Assembly: GCA_937876375.1 (NCBI GenBank)
Contig: CALEHY010000002.1
Span: forward strand, 1-64,000
Direction: 5' to 3'
Length of the DNA stretch: 64,000 nucleotides
DNA from: an uncultured Clostridia bacterium
Lineage (GTDB): Bacteria; Bacillota; Clostridia; Oscillospirales; Acutalibacteraceae
In this document: piece by piece, positions 8,832 to 17,131 of the stretch
Layout of the letters: each line of letters starts with the position of its first letter
Position numbering within the stretch: the first letter of the stretch is position 1
Program-made: the position numbers and the translations under genes
Notes under the pieces: generated by a model
Seen by the model: the letters and a program-made list of their open reading frames with translations, nothing else
Told to the model about the DNA's origin: nothing
The model's database searches: none

Positions 8832-10259
8832 TTATTTTGCCAATACCTCGGCAACAACCTCTCTCTCATCAAAATGAATTGTTCCAGTAGGAAGGATTTG
8901 GTATGTTTCGTGGCCCTTACCAGCTAGAAGAATAATATCCTTTGGCTGTGCATTTGTCATTGCCCATTCGATAGCATCTCTTCTAGACTCAACAACAGTG
9001 TATGGGGTCTTTGTATCCTTCATACCCTCTAGAATATCCTCAATAATCATAGATGGATTCTCACTTCTTGGATTATCAGAGGTAACAACACAAAAATCTG
9101 ACAAATCAGCAGCGATTTTGCCCATTTTTGGACGCTTTGTACGGTCTCTGTCACCACCACAGCCGAATACAGTAACTACTCTACCCTCTGCAATCTCCTT
9201 AAGAGAAGTGATGATATTCTCTAATCCATCTGGTGAATGAGCGTAGTCAATAATTACTGTGTAATCTGTATCAGTAGGTACTACCTCAATTCTACCCTTA
9301 ACGCCTTGTGACTGGCTAATTGCAAGAAGAACGTCATTAAACTCGATACCAAGTGACAATGCAACAGACGCAGCACAAAGTGAATTATAAACGCTAAATC
9401 TACCAGGGATTGGGCACTTCACCCTACCAATCTGGTCGCCAACAAGCTCATATCTAACACCATTTGATGAGAACTGAACATTATGAGCTGTAAAATCAGA
9501 ATTAATATTATCAACAGCATAGGTAACTACCTTGCAAGGTAGACCAGATACTATCTCTAGACCATACTTGTCATCAACATTTGTTACAGCGATATCGCAA
9601 GCCTCGAAAAGCATCTTCTTTGAGTTAAAATAGTTTTCCCAAGTCTTGTGATAATCAAGATGGTCTTGAGTAAGATTTGAAAATGCAGCGATATGAAAAC
9701 GAAGGCCTGCTACTCTACCCTGTGCTAATGCTTGGGATGATACCTCCATAACGCAATACTCACAGCTAGCGTCAACCATTTTTCTAAATAATGACTGTAG
9801 TTCGTGAGGGTCAGGAGTAGTGAAATGTGCTGGATAAACCTCATCGCCAACCATATTCTGTACAGTACCGATAAGACCTACTTTCTTGCCAACATTCTCA
9901 AGAATCTGCTTGATGAGAAATGTTGTAGTAGTCTTGCCATTAGTACCAGTAAGACCAATAAGCTTTAGGCTATCGGCTGGGTTGCCGAAGAAATTAGAAC
10001 AAATTGGTGAATATGATGCTCTAGTATCGTCAACGATAACCTGATTATCAAGACCTAGATCATGGTCACAAACAACTGCAGCAGCACCCTTCTCTATCAT
10101 TTCGGCTGCTACAGAATGACCATCAAAGCTCGCACCCTTGATACAAACAAAGAGATAGCCCTTGTCAACAAGTCTAGAGTCAGAGGTAACCTCTGCCACG
10201 TCGACGTCAGCATAAGCATTCTTTACATTAATGCCCTTTAATACTTCACTTAATTTCAT
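8832..10259 (-). CDS. murE: UDP-MurNAc-L-Ala-D-Glu:meso-diaminopimelate ligase MurE
   Basis: ATP-dependent ligase that adds the third stem-peptide residue. It is 475 residues. The P-loop reads GLTGTNGKTTT, and the specificity motif DNPRSENP is the form found in enzymes that use meso-diaminopimelate rather than L-lysine, so the wall is probably of the mDAP type. The other Mur ligase motifs (EVSSQAL, NLTQDHLDYH, YAHSPDGL) are present. ATG start with a purine-rich site (GGAGTATG). It is 12 bases downstream of the PBP gene. Confidence 0.97.
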   Translation of the reverse strand: MKLSEVLKGINVKNAYADVDVAEVTSDSRLVDKGYLFVCIKGASFDGHSVAAEMIEKGAAAVVCDHDLGLDNQVIVDDTRASYSPICSNFFGNPADSLKLIGLTGTNGKTTTTFLIKQILENVGKKVGLIGTVQNMVGDEVYPAHFTTPDPHELQSLFRKMVDASCEYCVMEVSSQALAQGRVAGLRFHIAAFSNLTQDHLDYHKTWENYFNSKKMLFEACDIAVTNVDDKYGLEIVSGLPCKVVTYAVDNINSDFTAHNVQFSSNGVRYELVGDQIGRVKCPIPGRFSVYNSLCAASVALSLGIEFNDVLLAISQSQGVKGRIEVVPTDTDYTVIIDYAHSPDGLENIITSLKEIAEGRVVTVFGCGGDRDRTKRPKMGKIAADLSDFCVVTSDNPRSENPSMIIEDILEGMKDTKTPYTVVESRRDAIEWAMTNAQPKDIILLAGKGHETYQILPTGTIHFDEREVVAEVLAK

Positions 10260-10271
10260 AATACATACTCC

Positions 10272-12506
10272 TTAGTCGAGCACAGAATTAGTGCTCTTAA
10301 ATGTAACAGTAACAACTGCACCAGCAGATACCTTTGTGCCCTCATCGACTGACTGACGATATGCTACAACAGCAGATGAGCCAAGATTGTTACCACTTAT
10401 TTCTATGTTTAAATTATATTCCGAAGCTCTTTGGTTAGCCTCGCTAATAGTAAGTCCAATAAAATCTGGAACCTTGACGGTCTTTTTCTTCGCTCCCTTT
10501 TCGGTATAGAGAACTACCATACCATTTGCAGGAATAGTAGTGGTTGCCGATGGAGACTGGGCAACTACAGAATCGCCCTCACCTACTATTTTATATCTTA
10601 AAGAGTTAGAATTCAATATTTCTTTCGCAGCTGTAACATTTTTTCCAATAACGCTTGGAGTACGAATAGAAAGTTTCTTTGACTCCTCCTCGTCATATTT
10701 TGGCTCAATGTTTAGCTCTGCCATTGCCTGCTCAACAACCTGTGCTGCGATTGGTGCGCAAAGAGCACCACCACCCAAGTCTTGATTTGGCTCATCACAG
10801 ATGATAAGCATTGCAATCTCTGGGTTGTCAGATGGAGCGATAGCACCGAATGATACGATATATTTTGTCTTGCCATTAGTTGACTCTGCTAGCTTTGTTG
10901 AAGTACCAGTTTTACCACCAACAGAGTAGCCAGCAACATAGCCATTTTTACCAGTACCATTGTCAACAACGGATTTCATCATCTTGCGTACCTTTTCAGA
11001 GGTTTCCTCACTGATAACACGACGAACCTCCTTTGGCTCTGTCTTTGATACAGTGTTGCCATCAGCATCGTCAATCTCTGCAACGATATATGGTTCAACT
11101 AGCTTGCCACCATTTGCAATAGCACAAAGTCCAGTGCACATTTGGATAGGTGTAAGTGAGTTTGTCTGACCGAATGAAGCAGATGAAAGCTCTACGATAC
11201 CATACTGATCCTCGGTATAATACTGTGGTGAGGCCTCACCAGGTAGGTCGATGCCAGTTTTCTTTGTGAATCCGAACGCATCAAAATACTTGAAATAATT
11301 GTGTACGCCAAGCTTTTGACCAACTGTAATAAAGAATGGGTTGCATGAATTTTCCAAGCCCTGTGTGAAATTTTCAACACCATGACCAGGATGATAATGA
11401 CAATTCATCTTGTAATCAGCAACCTGAATTGAGCCAGTACAATTATAGGTCATATCAAGACCAACAACCTTTTCTTCTAACGCTGCAGCAGCAATAAAGG
11501 TCTTGAATACAGAACCAGGCTCGTATGTATCAGATATTGTGAAATTACGCCACTGATTTTGAATTGCAACACTTGTTGCAGATGCTCTTTCGTCCTTATC
11601 ACTGATAGCCTTAATATCACGCTTTGTTTTCTTATAGGTTATCTTGTATGGGTCGTTACAGTCAAAGTCTGGCATAGATGACATTGCTAGCACAGCACCA
11701 GTCTTGCAATTCATAACAACGCCATATGCACCCTTGCACTGATACTCCTCCATCGTTGCTCTTAAATTCTTTTCGAGATAATACTGGATATTTTGATTAA
11801 TTGTCAAAATGATTGAATTACCATTGATAGCGTCGATAGAAGTCTCGTAATCAGTAGGAAGCTTGTTTGAATGAGCATCCTTTACAGTAACGATACGACC
11901 ATTTGTACCAGTTAGCTCCTTGTCGTAATAAGCCTCAACACCAGACAAGCCTTGATTATCAGAGCCAGTAAAGCCAATTACTGATGAAGCGAAGCTACCA
12001 TATGGATAATATCTGCGAGTGTTCTGGGTAGTTCCGATAATAGCAGAAAGCCCATACTTTCTATTTGCCTTGTCAGAAATGAAGGCTGTTATCTCCTCTT
12101 TTATATCATTCTCAACTTTTTCAGCGATAACAACATAACGAGTGTCACGCTTTGACTTTTCAACAAGCTCCTCCTTTTCCTTTTCGGTAAAGCCAAGGAT
12201 ACGAGCTAGTGCATCAGTGACAACTGTACGCTTTTCGTCTGTATCAATATTGCCTGGGTCAAGAAATATATCCCACACTGTAGCAGACTGAGCAAGAATG
12301 TTGCCATCACAGTCAAAAATCGTGCCACGCATAGCCTCAATTTCGGTATCGGACAGCTGTTGTGACTCTGCCTTTGCAGAATATTCATCACCCTTAACGA
12401 CGGTGATATAGAACACTCTAACACCATCTAGACAAAACAAAAAGGCAATAACTATGGCAAGGGTCAGCATACGTTTTAGCATACCCTTCTTAAAGCTATT
12501 TGCCAT
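10272..12506 (-). CDS. Class B penicillin-binding protein with PASTA domains (PBP2B/SpoVD type)
   Basis: Septal peptidoglycan transpeptidase, 744 residues. Order: short cytoplasmic start, one membrane anchor (about 12-34), a dimerisation domain, the transpeptidase domain, and two C-terminal PASTA repeats (about 605-740). The acyl-serine motif SVFK has Ser at 332, SCN follows, and KTGT has Lys at 532. PASTA-bearing class B PBPs in this cluster are either the division enzyme PBP2B or the sporulation enzyme SpoVD; only one is seen here, just before murE, so it most likely serves division with FtsW. ATG start with AGGTGAT upstream. Confidence 0.93.
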   Translation of the reverse strand: MANSFKKGMLKRMLTLAIVIAFLFCLDGVRVFYITVVKGDEYSAKAESQQLSDTEIEAMRGTIFDCDGNILAQSATVWDIFLDPGNIDTDEKRTVVTDALARILGFTEKEKEELVEKSKRDTRYVVIAEKVENDIKEEITAFISDKANRKYGLSAIIGTTQNTRRYYPYGSFASSVIGFTGSDNQGLSGVEAYYDKELTGTNGRIVTVKDAHSNKLPTDYETSIDAINGNSIILTINQNIQYYLEKNLRATMEEYQCKGAYGVVMNCKTGAVLAMSSMPDFDCNDPYKITYKKTKRDIKAISDKDERASATSVAIQNQWRNFTISDTYEPGSVFKTFIAAAALEEKVVGLDMTYNCTGSIQVADYKMNCHYHPGHGVENFTQGLENSCNPFFITVGQKLGVHNYFKYFDAFGFTKKTGIDLPGEASPQYYTEDQYGIVELSSASFGQTNSLTPIQMCTGLCAIANGGKLVEPYIVAEIDDADGNTVSKTEPKEVRRVISEETSEKVRKMMKSVVDNGTGKNGYVAGYSVGGKTGTSTKLAESTNGKTKYIVSFGAIAPSDNPEIAMLIICDEPNQDLGGGALCAPIAAQVVEQAMAELNIEPKYDEEESKKLSIRTPSVIGKNVTAAKEILNSNSLRYKIVGEGDSVVAQSPSATTTIPANGMVVLYTEKGAKKKTVKVPDFIGLTISEANQRASEYNLNIEISGNNLGSSAVVAYRQSVDEGTKVSAGAVVTVTFKSTNSVLD

Positions 12507-12614
12507 ATTATCACCTCAAATTCATCAAAATTCGGCATTTTTCAATGCCCTTAAAAAAGCACATTAGAGAGTTGGATAAAACCGACTCTCATAATATACT
12601 TACGCCTATTAAAT
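12507..12614 (-). other. ftsL-PBP intergenic hairpin
   Basis: A stem of nine pairs with one G-T wobble (GAGAGTTGG with CCGACTCTC, 12566-12590) lies between ftsL and the PBP gene. No run of T follows directly, so strong termination is unlikely. It may mark an mRNA processing or stability site. Confidence 0.35.
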
Positions 12615-13142
12615 TTATTTATTACTCTGCTCGGCTGTAGTATCTGCTGTAGCCTCTGCGTTATATGATTCCTTAAATTCGTCAACGTCCATATACTGAA
12701 TTTGGTTAGACTTAATCTTTGTCATACCAAGCTTATTTACAGCATAGTCATCAATCATACTAATGGATACCATAGCATCAAGCTTTGACTGAAGAGATAC
12801 ACCCTCGCTCTGTGCATTAGAGATTTTTATCTCTTGTGATGCAAGCTGTCGAGTATATTCATTCTTAACAGCCATAGTGGTTATAACGCTAGCAACAAGC
12901 ACTAGGCACAAAACAGCAACACTCAAAATCCTAATCATTCGCTTGTAAGCTAGCTTTTGCTCTGTCTTTAGCTCTGTTCTACTCTTTAATTTTGCGTTTT
13001 CACGAACCTTTAAGTGTTGTCTAGTATCAACCTCTGGTCTTACCTTTGGTGCTTGAGAGCCTCGAGACACGTCAAAGCTGTTAATCAAATACGATGGATC
13101 GTATTGGTACGAATAACGTCTAAAATCATTTGTATTGGTCAC
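12615..13142 (-). CDS. ftsL: FtsL-like cell division protein
   Basis: Small bitopic protein in the usual ftsL position between rsmH and the PBP gene. It has a basic N-terminal cytoplasmic part of about 85 residues, one membrane helix (RILSVAVLCLVLVASVITTM) and then a short extracytoplasmic coiled coil (NEYTRQLASQEIKISNAQ). FtsL partners FtsQ and DivIC in the divisome. The GTG at 13142 is chosen because AGGTGG sits about eight bases ahead; GTG codons at 13154 and 13151 would give up to four more residues. FtsL is weakly conserved, so the name rests on topology and neighbours. Confidence 0.8.
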   Translation of the reverse strand: MTNTNDFRRYSYQYDPSYLINSFDVSRGSQAPKVRPEVDTRQHLKVRENAKLKSRTELKTEQKLAYKRMIRILSVAVLCLVLVASVITTMAVKNEYTRQLASQEIKISNAQSEGVSLQSKLDAMVSISMIDDYAVNKLGMTKIKSNQIQYMDVDEFKESYNAEATADTTAEQSNK

Positions 13143-13179
13143 TGTTTTCACCACCTATCTATAATGTAATAAGTTTTAA

Positions 13180-14094
13180 TTAAAATTTTTCAAAAGTACG
13201 AAGCCTTGATGACCTCGCTCTAGGATTAACCTCTAATTCCTTATCGCTAGGAGCCTTTGCCTTAAATGGCAGTCTACCAAGAGGTTTCTTGCCACATACA
13301 CAAACCGGAAACTCCTTTGGACATGTGCATGGATTACACCAGAGATTGAATCTCTCCTTTACCATTCTGTCCTCTAACGAATGGAATGTAATAATTGAAA
13401 GTCTACCACCAGGATTTAGGCACTCAAGAGCGTCATCCAAGGTTTTTGACAGCTTGTCCAACTCACCATTAACCTCAATCCTAATAGCTTGGAATGTTTT
13501 TCTTGCTGGATGAGAGTCCCTCATCTTTGACTTTGGATAAGCAGATTTGATTATCTCAACCAACTCGCCAGTAGTCTCAATAGGCTTGTTCTCTCTAAAT
13601 GCAACAATCTCCTTTGCTATCCTACGAGAAAACTTGTCCTCGCCATACCTATATATAATGTTAGCAAGCTCTTCCTCTGAATAATTGTTTACCACGTCAG
13701 CAGCACTCATGCCCTCTTTGCTCATACGCATATCGAGTGGTGCATCCTTGTGATAAGAAAAGCCTCTATCTGCTGTATCTAGTTGAAACGAGCTAACACC
13801 AAGGTCAAGCAACATTCCATCAATACCATCAATATCAAGCTGAGCTAAAACGCTCTTAATATTTTCAAAATTGTTCTGGACAATCTGCACATTGTCTAGC
13901 TCATCAAGTCTTTCGTGCAAGACTTTGATTGCATCCGGGTCTTGGTCGATAGCGATAAGCATCTTCGCCGTCTTTGCTATCTCACGAGAGTGACCACCGC
14001 CACCTGCTGTACCATCAGCAATAATCTTCGTGTTATCAAGATTTAGCGACTCGACAGCCTCGTCAAAAAGAACACTCTTATGTACAAACTCCAT
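13180..14094 (-). CDS. rsmH: 16S rRNA (cytosine-1402-N4)-methyltransferase RsmH
   Basis: SAM-dependent methyltransferase (formerly MraW) that methylates N4 of C1402 in 16S rRNA near the P site. It is 304 residues. The SAM-binding motif is DGTAGGGGHS, followed by IAIDQDPDA, LLDLGVSSFQLD, FSYHKDAPLDMRM and the C-terminal TFHSLEDRMVKERF. ATG start three bases after the mraZ stop, so translation is probably coupled. Confidence 0.97.
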   Translation of the reverse strand: MEFVHKSVLFDEAVESLNLDNTKIIADGTAGGGGHSREIAKTAKMLIAIDQDPDAIKVLHERLDELDNVQIVQNNFENIKSVLAQLDIDGIDGMLLDLGVSSFQLDTADRGFSYHKDAPLDMRMSKEGMSAADVVNNYSEEELANIIYRYGEDKFSRRIAKEIVAFRENKPIETTGELVEIIKSAYPKSKMRDSHPARKTFQAIRIEVNGELDKLSKTLDDALECLNPGGRLSIITFHSLEDRMVKERFNLWCNPCTCPKEFPVCVCGKKPLGRLPFKAKAPSDKELEVNPRARSSRLRTFEKF

Positions 14095-14097
14095 AAA

Positions 14098-14535
14098 TTA
14101 TATACCATATCTATCGAGGATATCCTCAACAGTCTTGTCGTCGATAGCATTAAGCTGCTCATTGAACAAATCACAGTTCCAGATTTCGATACGTTTATTG
14201 TTACCGAATACCTCTGCCTCTGTTTCGTTCTCCAAATCAACCTGCTTGCGCAAATTCTCATTAAGGAGAAGTCTGCCCTGTCCATCAAGAGACATTTTTT
14301 CTGCATTAGCAGCAAAATAAAACTCTAGCTTCTTTCTATCATTTTGGCTAACTGTTTCCAAAATCTTTTGCATAAAGCTCTGCCACTCGTCCATAGGATA
14401 GAGAGCCAAGCATTTGCCAAATCCACGAGATGCGATGAACTCGTTACCAAGTGATGAACGCATATTAGCTGGAATAGAAATTCTGCCCTTTGCATCAATC
14501 TTATGCACCTTATGACCAACGAAATATTCTGTCAT
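14098..14535 (-). CDS. mraZ: Transcriptional regulator MraZ
   Basis: DNA-binding protein with two AbrB/SpoVT-like repeats that forms a ring and represses its own cluster in studied bacteria. It is 145 residues. Each half carries the beta-strand DNA-binding motif (HKIDAKGRISIP in the first, SLDGQGRLLLN in the second). The strong ribosome site AGGAGGAG precedes the ATG. Phased TGGGAT repeats lie upstream at 14571-14661 and are the probable binding sites. Confidence 0.96.
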   Translation of the reverse strand: MTEYFVGHKVHKIDAKGRISIPANMRSSLGNEFIASRGFGKCLALYPMDEWQSFMQKILETVSQNDRKKLEFYFAANAEKMSLDGQGRLLLNENLRKQVDLENETEAEVFGNNKRIEIWNCDLFNEQLNAIDDKTVEDILDRYGI

Positions 14536-14570
14536 TTGCTCTCCTCCTTTCTGGATTTTGCCACATTCTG

Positions 14571-14667
14571 TGGGATACCAAGTGAAATTTTATGGGATTT
14601 TGGTGAAATCTTATAGGATTTCTCCCCACTGCTCCTTAATTATATATAACTTTTATGGGATTGTCAA
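14571..14667 (-). promoter_or_regulatory. mraZ operon promoter with MraZ-box-like repeats
   Basis: On the minus strand a consensus promoter reads TTGACA (14662-14667), 17 bases, TATAAT (14639-14644). On the plus strand TGGGAT occurs at 14571, 14593 and 14656, and TAGGAT at 14614. The steps are 22, 21 and 42 bases, about whole turns of the helix. One copy lies inside the promoter spacer and three lie in the leader. MraZ of E. coli and other bacteria binds TGGGN-type direct repeats, so this looks like an autoregulatory operator. Confidence 0.75.
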
Positions 14668-14727
14668 GCGATTTTTATTCACTATGAAAATTGTAATAAA
14701 TTGTAACATATTTGTAATTTTTGATAA

Positions 14728-14756
14728 TTGCTATAAGAATAATGATATGGTATAAT
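14728..14756 (+). promoter_or_regulatory. Promoter of the GPH transporter gene
   Basis: TTGCTA (14728-14733), 17-base spacer, TATAAT (14751-14756). The transporter ATG with AGGAGGT follows about 33 bases later. It is divergent from the mraZ promoter. Confidence 0.6.
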
Positions 14757-14788
14757 AGTCACAAATCCATATTATAGGAGGTAAAAAT

Positions 14789-16189
14789 ATGGCTGAATAC
14801 AAAACCACATGGCGTGAAAAAATCTTTTACGGTATGGGTGCGACTGGTCTGGATTTGAGCTACGGAATGTTCTATTCTTTCCTAAGCTACTATCTATCTA
14901 GCGTGCTTGGACTAAAGGAAGGATTTTTACTACTACTCACCCCACTAGCTAGAATATGGGATGGTATCAACGACCCAATGATGGGTACAATCGTTGATAA
15001 CACTAGAACAAAGCAAGGCAAATATCGTCCTTGGATAATCATTGGTGCTGTGGCTAACGCCGTTGTACTATTCCTACTTTTCACAAGCTTTGGAATGAGC
15101 GGAACAAAGCTATATATTTACATAGCTGTTATGTATATCCTATGGGGTATGACAAACACAATGGCAGATATTCCATACTGGAGCATGATACCATCATTCA
15201 CCTCTGACCCAAGCGACAGAAATATGGTGTCAACAGTTGCAAGAACATTCTCTGGTCTAGGACAAGGCATCATCACAGTTGCAACCCCTATCATCCTACC
15301 AATGCTATCCACAGGTATGACTACTGACAAGGGATACAGTGCATCAGGATTCAGCAGATGGGCTGGTATCTGTGGTATTTTGCTAATCCTATTCTCAACA
15401 ATCTGTGTACTATCCACTAAGGAGAAGAATGTTGTATATGGCGAAAAGACAAAATTCTCACTAAAGAAGATATTTACAGTTTTAGCACACAACGACCAGC
15501 TAGTAGTATTTATGGTTGTTGCTATGCTATCTAACGCTGGATGGTACCTAACCTCTGGCACAGCTGTATACTATTTCTCTGACGTACTAGGTGAGCCAAA
15601 GGCTCAAAGCTTATTCCAAACTATCGGTGCTGTCGGCTCTGTACTTGGTCTAGTTGTTATCCCAGTGCTATCAAAGTGGTTTAGCAAAAAGACTATTTAT
15701 CAGATTTCACTAATCGCAACAATGATAGGCTATGTTCTAATGTTTGTATTCGGTCCTATCCTAAATATCACTATTGCACTAGATATCGCATATATCGTAT
15801 CTTCAACTGGTATTGCTGCAATGTTCGTTGGTCAGACAATATTCCTTGCTGATATCGTTGACTACGGCGAGTTCAAGAATGGCGAAAGAAATGAGAGTAT
15901 CACATTCTCAATGAAGGGTTTCCTACAAAAGATGGCATACACAATCCAAACAATCATCCTATTTGGTGGATTGAGCCTAATGAACTACAACGAGCAGATC
16001 ACCTCTACCACAAAGGCACTAACAGAGGGTACAAAGAATGGTATCGGTATCATCTGTTTCGCAATCCCACCAGTGCTAATCCTATTGTCACTAATCGTGT
16101 TCTCATCAAAGTTCAAGCTATACGGCGAGCTAGCTGATAAGGTACACGAGTACATAGTTGAAAAGCACGGTGCAAAAGCAGAAGAATAA
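14789..16189 (+). CDS. GPH-family sugar:cation symporter
   Basis: Membrane transporter of the glycoside-pentoside-hexuronide family in the major facilitator superfamily, 466 residues with 12 predicted helices. These proteins bring in glycosides with Na+ or H+. Family-typical features are the N-terminal FYGMGATGLDLSYG segment, the loop RIWDGINDPMMGTIVDNT, and DIVDYGEFKNGERNE between helices 10 and 11. No enzyme for the sugar lies next to it, so the substrate cannot be inferred. ATG start with AGGAGGT. Confidence 0.88.
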   Translation: MAEYKTTWREKIFYGMGATGLDLSYGMFYSFLSYYLSSVLGLKEGFLLLLTPLARIWDGINDPMMGTIVDNTRTKQGKYRPWIIIGAVANAVVLFLLFTSFGMSGTKLYIYIAVMYILWGMTNTMADIPYWSMIPSFTSDPSDRNMVSTVARTFSGLGQGIITVATPIILPMLSTGMTTDKGYSASGFSRWAGICGILLILFSTICVLSTKEKNVVYGEKTKFSLKKIFTVLAHNDQLVVFMVVAMLSNAGWYLTSGTAVYYFSDVLGEPKAQSLFQTIGAVGSVLGLVVIPVLSKWFSKKTIYQISLIATMIGYVLMFVFGPILNITIALDIAYIVSSTGIAAMFVGQTIFLADIVDYGEFKNGERNESITFSMKGFLQKMAYTIQTIILFGGLSLMNYNEQITSTTKALTEGTKNGIGIICFAIPPVLILLSLIVFSSKFKLYGELADKVHEYIVEKHGAKAEE

Positions 16190-16202
16190 AGGAGAAATAA
16201 AA

Positions 16203-16517
16203 ATGATAGTTGTTACAACAGAAACAATCCCAGGAAAGAATATCCAAGCGTTAAGCATGGTGACCGGTAGCACAGTACAGTCAAAGAATTTTGTAAAGGA
16301 CTTTGGCGCTGGAATGAAATCAATCGTTGGTGGTGAGCTCGGCTCATACACAAAGATGCTAACAGAGGCAAGAAATGTTGCTATCGAGCGTATGATTGCA
16401 TCTGCCGAGGCTATGGGTGCTGATGCAATAGTAAATGTTAGATTTTCTAGCTCAGCAATTATGCAGGGTGCTGCAGAAATCCTAGTATCTGGCACAGCTG
16501 TAAAAATCATCGACTAA
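16203..16517 (+). CDS. YbjQ/UPF0145 family protein
   Basis: A 104-residue cytoplasmic protein of the YbjQ family, which forms pentameric rings in solved structures but has no settled function. Typical motifs are TTETIPGKNI at the start, GGELGSYTKMLTEARN in the middle, and AMGADAIVNVRF. The ATG at 16203 is preceded by AAAGGAG. It starts 14 bases after the transporter stop and is probably co-transcribed with it. Confidence 0.88.
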   Translation: MIVVTTETIPGKNIQALSMVTGSTVQSKNFVKDFGAGMKSIVGGELGSYTKMLTEARNVAIERMIASAEAMGADAIVNVRFSSSAIMQGAAEILVSGTAVKIID

Positions 16518-16529
16518 TCAATTAATAAA

Positions 16530-16677
16530 TAAAAAACACCCTCAAGGGGTGTCCTGCATAAAGAGGTATAGCTCTAATAATGTACCTTTTTAATTAATAT
16601 ATCGTAAAAAAAACAACCAGTAGGCGTCAGCCTACTGGTTGTTTTATGCCTAATCTTAATGCAAAGAATAATTGATA
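16530..16677 (-). repeat. Modular hairpin repeat, copy A
   Basis: On the minus strand it begins TTTGCATTAAGATTAGGC, then carries the palindrome CCAGTAGGC-TGAC-GCCTACTGG with a following run of T, and ends with the conserved segment around GGACACCCCTTGAG. A near-identical copy lies at 50882-51008 on the plus strand, and a variant with another palindrome lies at 50706-50840. The hairpin with its T-run could also terminate the small gene upstream at 16656-16834. Confidence 0.75.
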
Positions 16678-16834
16678 AATGCAAATGCTAGATTTATTGC
16701 AGCAGGAATCAATCCGTAAGCAATATAGCTATTCTCAAAATGATATAAAAATGAATCAATAAACAAAGAAATAGCCAACTCTATCACAAATGTTCCTAAT
16801 ACAGATAACAAAAGTACTTTTTCTCTTTCTTCAT
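16656..16834 (-). pseudogene. Small two-helix membrane protein interrupted by a one-base frameshift
   Basis: The ATG at 16834 has a good ribosome site (AGAGGTGA), but its frame stops after 12 codons. If one A were added to the A5 run just after the fifth codon, the frame would run to the TAA at 16656 and encode 59 residues. The order is MKKEKK, a hydrophobic stretch (VLLLSVLGTFVIELAIS), a polar loop and a second hydrophobic stretch (YGLIPAAINLAFAFI). Either the gene is broken, the assembly lost a base, or slippage on the A-run restores the frame. The function is unknown. Confidence 0.5.
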
Positions 16835-16849
16835 AGTATCACCTCTGTG

Positions 16850-16895
16850 AATTTCTGTTACAATTAGATTAATACAAATATTTTTGGTATCATGC
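16850..16895 (+). repeat. Short repeat containing TTTCTGTTACAAT, copy 1
   Basis: A stretch of about 45 bases with the core TTTCTGTTACAAT-AGATTA and then AATATTTT-GGTAT. Similar stretches lie at 17804-17850 and 26345-26395. The function is unknown. Confidence 0.4.
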
Positions 16896-16906
16896 CAACT
16901 TGGATA

Positions 16907-16935
16907 TTGCAAGAATAATAACTCTATGCTACAAT
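16907..16935 (+). promoter_or_regulatory. Promoter of the structured RNA/lipoprotein transcript
   Basis: TTGCAA (16907-16912), 17-base spacer, TACAAT (16930-16935). Transcription would begin near 16942, exactly where the long stem of the RNA candidate starts. Confidence 0.65.
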
Positions 16936-16941
16936 GGAATT

Positions 16942-17112
16942 GCCAAATAATCACATTTTAATATTCTATTTATGACCAGAACGGCATTTTTTATATCTTG
17001 ATAAAAATGCATGCTCTGTTATATCGTTCTGGTTTAGAATAGATGTGATTGTTTGGCGACAGTTGGAGTCATGTGTTTTTTATGCGTATAGCTTCGGCTG
17101 TACGCATTTTTT
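16942..17112 (+). ncRNA. Candidate structured RNA with terminator, class unknown
   Basis: From the expected transcript start the RNA folds into one long rod. 16942-16956 pairs without a gap to 17043-17057 (15 pairs, one G-U). Inner stems follow: 16963-16968 with 17035-17040, 16975-16983 with 17025-17033, and 16984-16991 with 17003-17010, with a 14-base bulge at 17011-17024. A terminator with a TTCG loop and T-run ends it at 17082-17112. The closed ends, rod shape and size near 170 bases recall 6S RNA but do not prove it. Because the lipoprotein gene begins 20 bases later, it could instead be a leader that controls that gene. Confidence 0.5.
17082..17112 (+). terminator. Strong terminator upstream of the lipoprotein gene
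   Basis: ATGCGTA-T-AGC and GCT-G-TACGCAT form a stem closed by a TTCG tetraloop and are followed by six T. It lies between the RNA candidate and the lipoprotein start. Confidence 0.8.
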
Positions 17113-17131
17113 ATTGTAAGGGGGTGAAAAA

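Noticed and set aside
16942..17112. SRP RNA or tmRNA as identity of the structured RNA
   Set aside because: The conserved SRP apical loop (GGAAGCAG-type) and the tmRNA tRNA-like ends are not present.
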